Shown: piece by piece, positions 35,212 through 46,600 of the stretch
Layout: each line of letters begins with the position of its first letter
Numbering within the stretch: position 1 is the stretch's first letter
NCBI RefSeq assembly: GCF_033115175.1
Contig: NC_084828.1
Coordinates: forward strand, 94,427,388-94,491,387
DNA length: 64,000 nucleotides
Direction of reading: 5' to 3'
From: Lepus europaeus
Lineage: Eukaryota; Chordata; Mammalia; Lagomorpha; Leporidae
Notes under the pieces: model-generated
The model's database searches: none
What the model was told of the DNA's origin: nothing
What the model saw: only the letters and a program-made list of their open reading frames with translations
Position numbers and translations under genes: made by a program

Positions 35212-38200
35212 ACTATCCACTCTGCCTGTCAAAAAATAAATTAAATTAAAAAAAAAAAGCCAACTAATTACATATAGTGTCTTTTTCTGCTTTTCTTATA
35301 TTTATGTGTTTTCTTCTTTCAAATAATTGGAACCCTGCCTTCTCATTTTTTAAATATGTTTTTAAACATTTTCCTTTTTTAGGAAGAAAAAATTACCTGA
35401 TTCTTTTTCACTCCATGGATCTGTTATGCGACATTCCCTTTTGAAGGGAATTTCTGCCCAGATAGTGTCTGCAGCTGTAAGTATTTTATTCTTCCCCCCA
35501 GCTTTATAACCTGCAATGGCATAATGAAGTAGGAATGAGCATAAAACAAAGCACAGCTCTTCCCTTGGCCCGAGGCTTAAGAAAAATAGAATCTGGCTTT
35601 CATGGGTTTTGTGTGATTATTTTTGACTCATAAGACAGGGCTACACATCTTGACATAGAAATTAGTGCAGCCATGAAAATAAAGGTCTGCTCAGAGTCTC
35701 GGGTGTGCCTAGATGAAATATGGCAGCAAGCCTAAAAGAAACACTATCTGCCTTTTCTTTAAGTTCCTTTTCAGTTCAGTTGCCATCTTGTGTATTTGGT
35801 TGGGGTAGAGTGCTTGTTATTTTAGTCTTTTTATATGAGAAATGATTGATCAGAATCTCTTACAATGGAGTGATTTTTCTGTAATTTATGAAAGTATTTT
35901 TCATGTCCTTTTTTTCATTCATTCTTACAGCTTTGCAGTAGGTAAAGCCATATCTTATTTTACAAAGGAGAAGATAGGCTCAGAGAGGTGATCTTAACTT
36001 GTCTTACATCATTCTGTTAAGGAGGTAGCAGAGCAATTACTCAAAATCGGGGTTTCTGGCTCCCAGCTCTACAGTCTCTTTGTTGTGAAATGAAGGTGGT
36101 ATTGGTGAGTGTGGCTAGTATATAATGGCTGGAATGAAGTATCTGTGGCCTTTTTTGAAAATGATTATGAGCACTGGGTTAATGTAAAAAAAAAATTTAA
36201 TAGTCCTTGAAGAGAACGGACACTGATCAGACTTTTCCCTTGATCTCAAGGCTCCTAGTTTTATGTAGTCTTTTAATTCTAGTTGTTTGAGTTCAATGTA
36301 TAGATCTTGTGTGTAATAATAACAGCAGTCATAATGACAGGTTCATACCTCAGAAATCTGGTGTGTTTTTATGTTTTTTTCATGGAGTTTAATTTGTATT
36401 TTACATACTCAGTCTGTACAAGAAAGAAAGGTTTTGCTTTTCCAGAAGGGCAAGTGATTGATATAGCAGTGGCATTATGACACCACAATTGCATTGCAGC
36501 TTTCAAGCTTATCCAAGAAAGCTGTTGTTGCAGATACCAAAGGAAAAAGTCACTGTGGACAACTGGTGTATCCTGACCCAGCTCATATATCATGAAGTCA
36601 ATTTAAATAGAAAGATGGTCAAGCAATGGAGGAAACCCGGGCAATTGTCCTTCCTCTTTTAGGTGGAGAGTAACTCATATTTGTTAGAATGGGAACCACC
36701 TGTTGAGGATTATATTTCCATGACGTTTTCTGAATTTAATCCTTATGTAGGTGATGAAATTCATTCCTTTCAAAATCAAGATGAACCAGAACAGTCATTT
36801 GACCCACCTGTGTAGTTTTAAAAATATTTTGAATAATGGAGACTGAACTAAAACTCAGACACTGAACAATGATTAGATAAATCTGTTATTTAAAAGGGTT
36901 TCTCCTCCCTCATGCAGAGGAGGGGAAAATTCTAATAAATCCCAGAGTGTTTGCATTCTGTTCTTATTTCATTGCTATGGCTGAGCTCCTTTGGTATGTT
37001 AAAATGAAAACTGCTTTTCCTGTGACAGTCATCATATGGTGCCTTCCTAATTTTGGATTACCAGCTCAATTTAAGTTGCATGCTTCTCTGTGATGGTTGG
37101 TTTATTAACATGTAAAGCTAGTTACATTTTTGGGTCTTTCTCCCGAACAGTTGTTCAATAGTGCCTTCAGCCATGTGACTAGCTATGTTATTGGGGATGC
37201 TTAGAACCTTGATCAACACAACTTGGAGGCCATGCATGGAAAACATTTAGGAGAGATGAAATTTTTAGAGTTGTGAACCACATTGTTTAATTTTAGGATC
37301 CTTTTCAAAGTAATATGACATGTGGCTATATTTTAAATTAATTTGAATGAACTTCTTAAGCATCTTTTTTATTTTTATGACCAACCTTCAGATACTAGAG
37401 GTACCTTAGCACAATGTTTTTTTTTTTTTTTCCAAAACGTGTCCAATGCATGAGAATCCCCTGGGGTGTTGGTAAAAATACAGATTCTTGGGAATGACTG
37501 CAGACCTACTGATTGGAATCTTTAGTAGTGTAGGGTAGGGATTTGCATTTTAACAGGCATCCTGGTCTTTGTAATGCAGTCTGGTTTTTGAGAAGCACTA
37601 CCCTAAGATTCTGCAACACCAGTACTAAAATTCTGTAATCTCTAAAATACTTCCCACATCTGTGGTTTTTTAGCTTTTGAAGTCAGGTGACTCCTGATTT
37701 CATTATTCTGGTTCATTTTGAATATAGTTTATGTTCTTCATCTGCTGTCTTATTCCTCTTTTTCCCTGTCCAAGGCACAAATCAATCATTATCAAATATT
37801 TATTGCATGCCGCTTAATTGCCAAGCACTATATTAGGTATGCTTTACATGCGGGTGCACGCGTGCACACACACACATACACACACAAAGTTGAGTATATG
37901 CTTCTATCCAGAACATTGGATATAGTATCTGCCTTGGTAATTGTTCTTTCACATTTTTTGTGCACTGCAGTGTAAGTTTAAGTTATTCCCTGGGAATCTC
38001 TGTAAAACTGGATAAATAGATCTTGCCTACTTAGTGACTATAACAGACCACATTGACAGGGACATAGGAAAGAAGATGTATAGGAGTGATATAACAGGCC
38101 TGCGAGCTGGAAGTTCAAAGTTTGAGACATTGCTGAGTAACCTTGGGCGAGTTGGTTAAGCTCTTCAGAATTTCTGTTTTATTGATCTGGAAAATCAAAT

Positions 38201-41200
38201 GCTGCCTGTCTTATTTCTCCATGTTTGAGAATCAAATAGTGTAATATATGACGGTACTTCAAAAAGTTCATGGAAAAGTAGAATTAAAAGATAAGTAAGT
38301 GAGGCCAGCGCCGCGGTTCAATAGGCTAATCCTCCGCCTTGCAGCGCCGGCACACCGGGTTCTAGTCTCGGTCGGGGCACTGGATTCTGTCCCAGTTGCT
38401 CCTCTTCCAGGCCAGCTCTCTGCTGTGGCCAGGGAGTGCAGTGGAGGATGGCCCAAGTTCTTGGGTCCTGCACCCCATGGGAGACCAGCATAAGTACCTG
38501 GCTCCTGCCAGGCGCACCAGCTGCGGCGGCCATTGGAGGGTGAACCAATGGCAAAAGGAAGACCTTTCTCTCTGTCTCTCTCTCTCACTGTCCACTCTGC
38601 CTGTCAAAAAAAAAGAAAAAAAAAAAGATAAGTAAGTGAACTGGTGTTGTGGTTTAGCGAGTAAGGCTGCCGCCTGCAACACTGTTATCCCGTATGGGCA
38701 CTGGTTTGTGTCCCACCTGCTCTACTTTAGATCCAGCTGCCTGTTAATGGCCTGGGAAAAGCAGCAAAAGATGACCCAAGTGCTTGGGCCCCTGCTACCC
38801 ATGTGGGAGACCTGGAAGAAGCTCCTGGCTCCTGGTTTTGGCTTGGCCCACCCCTGGCTGTTGTGGCCATCTGTGGCCTGAACCAGTGGAAGATCTCTGT
38901 CTCTTCCTCTTTCTCTTTAACTCGGACATGCGTGTAAGGAAGGGGACTTCAGAAAGTTCATAGAAATGAGTATTATGAAACAGCTATGTGCGGATCTCAA
39001 AATATTTTGCACTGAAGTAAATTTGTCTTTTAATTCTATTTTCTGTGACATTTTTAATGAATACTCCGCAATGTATGTGAAAGCTCTTTGTTGCTAGCGT
39101 GCTATATCACTGCAGGCTGTTATTGTTATTTAAGGCTAGTTAAGCGTTAAATAAATACTCTTACATTGCCTTAATGTGCCCTGCTGGAGTTTTATCTCGG
39201 GGTTATTGGATAACCTGCCGTGGAAGAAGCTCCTACCTAGCACTGGAATGTCTTTAGCACATGTTTCCTTTTCCTCAGATCTTTATGTGTGCCTGCCATT
39301 TTGGCCACGTAGTTCATATGGTTTAGTCACATTGTAGAGAGTGGAACTTCTTTCCTTTCTTGTTTTCTTTTACATTTGCATTTATAATCAGTACCCTTCC
39401 TGAAGTATCTGTTACAGTTAGGAAAATTAAATGATCCATTTTCGTGCTCCTTGTATTTTGTTGATATGTACAACTTTTATAATTTCTCTTAGTTGGGAGC
39501 AAAAATGAAGGTTTCACCTCTTGTCTGAGTTGATGTGGATCAAAGAGTCTTATTCCACTTTATTTTAAAATGAGATGATCTTTTCCAATACTTTTTTTTT
39601 TTTCCCTTAAATCTCACTTAGGACAAAGTAGATGCTGGCTTGCCTACAGCAATTGTAAGTATATTTTAACCTCTTAGAGGTAAGCGTTTTTATTTGATTG
39701 GGTTTTCTTAGATTTATTTTTATGATGTTCAAAGTTATTACATAAATTATGTTAATAAATTCGTAAGTAATTTTACTGCCAGCAATTGAGCTTGAAATTT
39801 GTCCATGTTGAGTGTTTTCTTTTTAAATTGTTTCTCTTTAGGCTTTTGTTTGAGAAAAAGATGATGGAATAATGATTAGCCTTTTCTGGGTTTATTTGTA
39901 TGTGGGACCATCCTGCCCAAGTAAATTTGCTCCTTCTGTGATTTGGCCTCCCTTCTGTTACAGAGGATGGGAAACAGCATTCAGTAAAATCACTTTGTGG
40001 TAAATTGTATATAGAACAGTTCTGGGGTGCATTGCCAAGCCTGCCAAGTAGTAAATCTGTGGTGTGACTGTAGAGAACGGGGATATTGAAAGCACACTAA
40101 TGCTCGCTTTTCTGTTCTGCCTCCAGCTGCCTCCTGCAGCTTTCTTATTAGTCAGTCATTTGGTGAGGAAATGGGCTGAGTTTTGAGCGTTTCTGGTGCC
40201 TGTTGGCTCCTGCGGATAAACTGGAGAAGAGCATTCTCTTCCCTTCCCACCTCTTGTTAGAGGCTCTTAGCTGGGTACAATGAGTGCCTTCTACTTTGTC
40301 CGGGCCTTGTTTTTTTTTTGAGTTGCTTCAGAGGAAGCTGACTGGCATGTTTTGGCCTATAATGTTGAACATATGATATTTTGATAGTATTTCCCTTCCA
40401 GTAAATTTGAGGGATTCTCAGAAATATAATGTCCTGAGTTTCATTTCCCGTTTTGCTTCCTAGATGAAATTCTCCATATTTATAATAGTTGGTATGTCAT
40501 CTGGTGCAGAGAGGAAGGAAGACCAACAAATTCAACTCTGATTATTTCAAGATCCTCGATGTAATGTCTGAAAATATCATCTTCCTTTTGTTTTCAGGCA
40601 GTGTCCAGTCTCATAGCGGTGGGAACATCTCATGGATTGGCTTTAATATTTGGTAAATTTTCTAATTACTTTCTTGTTTTTAGGTAGTAAGTAGGTTTTG
40701 GAATGTCTTTTAATCACACTTTACATAGTGAGCTTTGTTGTCTTAAACTAAAAAAACTTGAAAAGTAGCCATCAGAATATTTATAGCTAAAAGTTACTGG
40801 ACTCACAGTTTCTTTTTGCTGCTCACTGCAAGTTTATTTTCATCTTTATGAATTTAGTAGCCATCATATGTATTAACTCTCTGCGGCCCTAGATGTAAAA
40901 AGAATAAAGTTGAAAAGAACCTTGGGTTGTCATCTTGTCCGCTTCCTTGTTGGTGGTGGTGGCGGCGGTGGCTGGGTGATTGAGCCTTTCCAGGCACCTC
41001 CCAGTGATGGGTTTTCTAGAATAGCTGCAGGGAAAGGGGTTCCGTGGGCAGATGCTGTAGTTTTCAGGACCTCTCACAGACAGTAAACTACTTTTCATTT
41101 CTATTGTAAACCCTTCTGGACTGAAAGTGTTTTAGCCCACAATCCCATTATTTTCTTGGCAAAGAAGATAAGTAGTTTTTATTTGTATAGTAGAAAGTAT

Positions 41201-43626
41201 TTTTTTTCATTTTTTTCTTGCCTGAGACTAACTAGTTTTGTTAATCCTTCCTTTTTTTAAATTTTTTTTTTTGACAGGCAGAGTTAGACAGTGAGAGAGA
41301 GAGAGAGAGAAAGGTCTTTCTTTTCCATTGGTTCATCCCCCAAAATGGCTGCTACAGTCAGTGGGCTGCACCAGTCTGAAGCCAGGAGCCAGGCACTTCC
41401 TCCTGGTCTCCCATGCGAGTGCAGGGCCCAAGCACTTGGGCCATCCTCCACTGCCTTCCCTTCCCGGGCCACAGCAGAGAGCTGGATCGGAAGAGGAGCA
41501 ACCAGGACAGAATCCAGCGCCCCAACTGGGACTAGAACTCAGGATGCCGGTGCCGCAGGCGGAGGATTAGCCAAGTGAGCCGCGGTGCCGGCCAATCCTT
41601 CCTTTTTGAGTTCAGTATATGAGCAGAGTGTTTTGTTCTGTTTCTTCATTAAAAATTTGTAGAAAATGATTTTCCACCAGTTTCTGTGTTATCTTCTGGA
41701 TCTTAACACTTCATCTTTTTTAAATGCAGTTCCTGACAATAGTGTAGAGAATATTTTAGAAAGATTACTTGAGAAGCTTTTCATAACAGAACCCCAGTGC
41801 AGGCTGTTTGGAGCCTTGCATCTTTAGTTACCATATGAGTGGTATATATAGTTATTTCCCATTATTTTTAAATTATTTTATGTTCTGTTTATAAATTTTC
41901 TGTTATGCTAAAAGATTTATTTATGATTTGTTTGTAACATCTGATCTTTTCAAAGGTGATTGATTTAAATAATAGAGATTTCTTGTTTGGGGACCAGAAG
42001 AATGGTAACAAAGATATAATATTCCTCAAGGAACTTAGAATTGAGACTTTAAATAATGTTTTTTTTTTTTTTCTGACCATATAATTGGTATGTATTCATA
42101 GTAGAAAATGTGGATGAGAAAAAGGTCAGAGATATCAAATACCAATTTCTGTCATCCATTCAAGTATAATCCCTAACATTTCTGTGTAGCCTTTTAGTCT
42201 TTTTTCTGTACCTGTATATATCCCCACATGGGATCATGTTAATTTATAGCCTATTTTTCATTATAATAAACATCATTCCATGTAATTACTTATGTTTGTC
42301 TATAATATCATTTTGTATTTTTAAAAAATGTGTTCTTTTTTTAAAAAAAAAGATTTATTGTACTTATTTGAAAGGCAGATCACCATAGAGAGAGGGAGAA
42401 ATAGAGAAAGAGATCTTCCATTCACTGACTCACTCCCCAAATGGCCACACACCCTGGGCCAATGCAAAGCCGGGAGCCTGGTACTCCATCCAGGTCTCTC
42501 ATGTGTGTGGGCCATCTTGAGCTGTTCTCCCAGGCATGTTAGCAGGGAGCTGGACTGGAAGCAGAGCAACCAGGACTGAAAACAATGCTCCAATCTGGGA
42601 TGCTAACATTGCAGGTGGTGGCTTAAGCTGCTGCACCACTGGTACCCATTATTAGTTTTTAATGGCTACATAGTATTATTTTAAATGGATTTGCCATAAT
42701 TTACTTTACCATTTCCTGCTATAAGATATTTAGGTTTTTTTTCTAAAGAAACATTAATATGATGAGTGAATATCTTTGTTAGTGCATTTTGGGGCACATG
42801 ATTATTTTCTTCAGACAGATTCCTAAAGGTGAAGTTGCTTGGGTCAGGACAGGAACATTAATAACTTTTGATGTGCATTGTCTGAGTACCCTTTAGGAAA
42901 GTTTGATGAGCCTGCTGTCCTATCATGTGTCAAGAATGCTTGTTTTCCTGCATGGGCATAATTGATTGGTATTACATTGATAGAGTTTTGGGAAAGGATC
43001 TTAAAAAGTTTTTTTTTTAGCTTAGTTCCCTGATTTGATATATGAGGTGACTTAGGATCAGAGATATTAAGTTATTTGAACAGAATCAAGGAACAGTAGG
43101 TCCTAAATCAGTGCATTTCCATGATTCTGAGCAATCCTATCCTACAGAAAAGGAAGCAAATTCCAGGAAATGAAGAAAAGAATAAAAGACCCAAGGTGAA
43201 TTGAGGCACAACATGATGTGTGTGTTTCTGTCCTGTCAGAGTTCATGTTGATTGGTTGTTCTCATTTACTACCAGCGCTTATTTTTTTCAACTCTTTCTT
43301 TAACTCCCCTTCCTTATCAGTAGATTATAAGAACATGTACCGGCTGGCGCTGTGGCTCAATAGGCTAATCCTCCGCCTGCGGCCCTGGCACACCAGGTTC
43401 TAGTCCTGGTTGGGGCACCGGATTCTGTCCTGGTTACCCCTCTTTCAGGCCAGCTCTCTGCTGTGGCCCGGGAAGGCAGTGGAGGATGGCCCAAGTGCTT
43501 GGGCCCTGCACCCGCATGGGAGACCAGGAGAAGCACCTGGCTCCTGCCTTCGGATCAGCGAGGTGTGCCGGCCGCAGCACATCAGCTGCGGTGGCCATTG
43601 GAGGGTGAATCAACGGCGAAGGAAGA

Positions 43627-43660
<34 letters not shown>

Positions 43661-46600
43661 ACTGTCCACTCTGCCTATCAAAAAAAAAAAAAAGTACCTA
43701 CTTATAATCAAACCCATGTAAGTTTACTGCAAACAAATTTAAATGAACACTTTACAAACTAACAGGAGAAGACTACATTATCTTTTGATGCTGCCTCCTT
43801 AATTTCCTTGGACTTGCTTCCTGATTTTTTTAGGCCTCAGCAGCTTGCTTATGGATATGATGAAATAATCTCGAATTACAGACTCATGGAAAGCAAAGTA
43901 TGCCAAAGTGAACATTTTTAGAAAGAATCATAATATTCTGGTTGTGCTTTGGGTTTTAATGGAGCAGTTAGTAAATTTTACTCATTGTTTGTAGGAAGCA
44001 GATGTTTAGATGATGCATTTTAACAAATGGATTAAAAGATGCTTGAAAGCCCAGAAACAAATGGCAGAATAATAACACTGTGAAGTGTCTAGATTAGAGG
44101 TCTGGGTTAGATCTGGTTTCTTTTAAATTTCTGTGTTGCTCATAGGAGACAATGTAACAGGAGAAACTATACTTGTTTAAGTACCATTGGATTCTTTATG
44201 AAAGAGAGGCCCGGTTCATTAAAATAATAATCAATATAAGCTTCTAAAATATAGTATATTGCCTATTCTTATGAAATTAGTTAAATGGCATTTTTTGTGT
44301 ATCTTGATTTATACAGGATCTTAAAAGTTCAAATCTTAATCAAGATGTTTCTCTATCCTACAATCCTTAGTTTTTCATATTTTTGGTTGTTAGTATAGTA
44401 TAGTAGATCATCTTGTGGATATTGTTTTTGTTTCTATCTCACTTAAATATGGATTTACTTGCTGTGGTGTAATTTGAGTAATATATATTTTATTGTTTCC
44501 TATAACCAGTACCTGAATATAATAAAAGATGCTAGGGATATCAGTTAAATAAATTTAATATCATTTCCATACATAACTAAAGCTTGTCAACTAAAGTCTT
44601 GGAATTTTATCTGCCTTTTCTCTGAACTCTTGAACTGATTTCGTGCTATTCTTTCTTTCTTGATCTTTTCTTCATGGATTCAAAAGGAAAAGGTATAGTA
44701 ATTTTGGTTTGCATGAGTAATGCTTTTTCTTTTGACCTTTTTAATTTGAAAAAGAATGCTATCAATTACAATTGATGCTGTCTTACACCATGCTTGTTGG
44801 GAAAAAATAGCTAATTGAAAAATTGTTTAAAGTAGGTAACTGAAAAAGTATACATACATGCATATCTTCAATATTTTATTTTAATTGAAAATATACAGAT
44901 TTTCATTTTCCTTCAATTTTTTTAAAAGGTTTATTTACTTGAAAGGCAGTTACAGAGAGAGAGAGAAACCTTTTGTCTACTGGTTCACTCCTCAAATGGC
45001 TACAGTAGCCTGGGCTGGGCTAAGCCAAAGCCAGGAGCCAGGAACTCCATCTAAATCTCCTACGTGGGTGCAGAGGCCCAAGTATTTGTGCTGTTTTCCA
45101 CTGCTTTCCCAGGCACTTTAGCAGGGAGCTGGGTTGGAAGTGGAGCAGCCGGGACTCAAATCAGTGCCCAAATGGGATGTTTAACTCACTGTACCACAGT
45201 GCTGTCCCTTCTCCTTAACCTTTTTTTTTTTTTTTTTTTTGATAGGTAGAGTTGTAGTCAGTGAGAGAGAGAGAGACAGAGAGAAAGGTCTTCCTTCCTT
45301 TGGTTCACTCCCCAAATGGCTGCTACGATCCAAAGCCAGGAGCCAGGTGCTTCCTCCTGGTCTCCCATGCTGGTGCAGGGGCCCAAGCACCTGGATCATC
45401 CTCCACTGCCTTCCCTTCCCAGGCCACAACAGAGAGCTGGACTGGAAGAGGAGCAACCGGGACTAGAACCCGGAGCCCATATGGGATGCTGGTGTCACAG
45501 GCGGAGGATTAACCAAGTGAGCCACGGTACCAGCCCCTCTCCTTAATCTTTTGATGCAGTTCAGCGTCAGAGTCCTTTTCTCTGAGCTTGTATTTGTCAA
45601 TTAGAGGTGTTCATCTTTTTTGACATGAACTTAATAATGAGTCATGTAAAATTTGCAGTTTTAATTTTTTTTAAATGAGATAAAAACTTCAGGCAGTTAT
45701 AAAATCAGTTGATGAGTGCAAAATTCTAGATTTTAACAAAATATATTCCTTCGGTCTTTTATCATTGTTTTTTGTCAGTGGCTTATTTCCTGACAGTTTT
45801 GAAAGGCAACTCATCTTTACTATATTTTTCTAAGACACTTATGTGGTGTTCATAGAGACAACAGTTCTTTCTTTTCTACTCTGTCATCAGTTTATAATTC
45901 ACTCTTACAGGGGCATGAGCAGGTTTGGGAATGAATGCAGTTGATGGCCAACTGGCACTGGGAAGTCAGTGTGCCCTGGGCTTTAGTCAGTAGGCTTCAT
46001 ACAGGGAATAAGAACTTCAGTTCTGTCACTTGGCTAGATGCAAGCTGGGTAAAAGTGCCTCCACTGTTTTATGATCATTAATGAAAAATAATTTTTTTAA
46101 TGATTTACTTATGGGGCCGACATTGTGGTGTAGCAAGTTAAGCTGCTGCCTGTAATGCCAGAATCCCTTATAGGTACTGACTCAAGTCCTGGCCACACTG
46201 CCTGTAATGCCAGAATCCCTTATAGGTACTGACTCAAGTCCTGGCCACACTACTTCTGATCCAGCTCCCTGCTGTGGTCTGGAAAAGCAGTGGAAGATGG
46301 CCCAAGTACTTGGGCCTCTGCTAACCACATAGGAAACATGTTAGAAGCTCCTGGCTTTGGCCTGGCCCAGCCCTGGCCATTAGCCATTTGTGGAGTGAAC
46401 CAAGGGATGGAAGATTTCTCTCTCTCTCTCCCTCTCTCTGTCCCTCTGTCCCTCTCTCCCTCCCTTCCTCTCAAATAAATAAATCTTTTTTTCTTTTCTT
46501 TTTAAAAAATATTTATTTATTTGAAAGGCAGAGTGACAGGAAGAGAGGGAAAGACAGAGATTTTCCATCTACTGATATACTCCCCAAACGCTTGCCACAG

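Larger units (their letters stand above)
38251..39065. repeat. Mariner-type foldback MITE relic, split by two SINEs
   Basis: GGTACTTCAAAAAGTTCATG before the SINEs, then GGGGACTTCAGAAAGTTCAT and TTGTCTTTTAATTCTATTTT after them. The same inverted text recurs at 46.9-47.8 kb. Confidence 0.6.
39066..41261. other. Introns around exons 6 and 7, unique sequence
   Basis: Apart from exons 6 and 7 no gene or clear repeat was seen. A GGT/GGC-rich microsatellite lies at 40951-40974. This is the longest SINE-free stretch in the middle of the window. Confidence 0.5.

Noticed and set aside
43340..43420. tRNA gene-like heads with A- and B-box motifs at many sites
   Set aside because: They are SINE heads derived from a tRNA, without an intact cloverleaf or tRNA ends.
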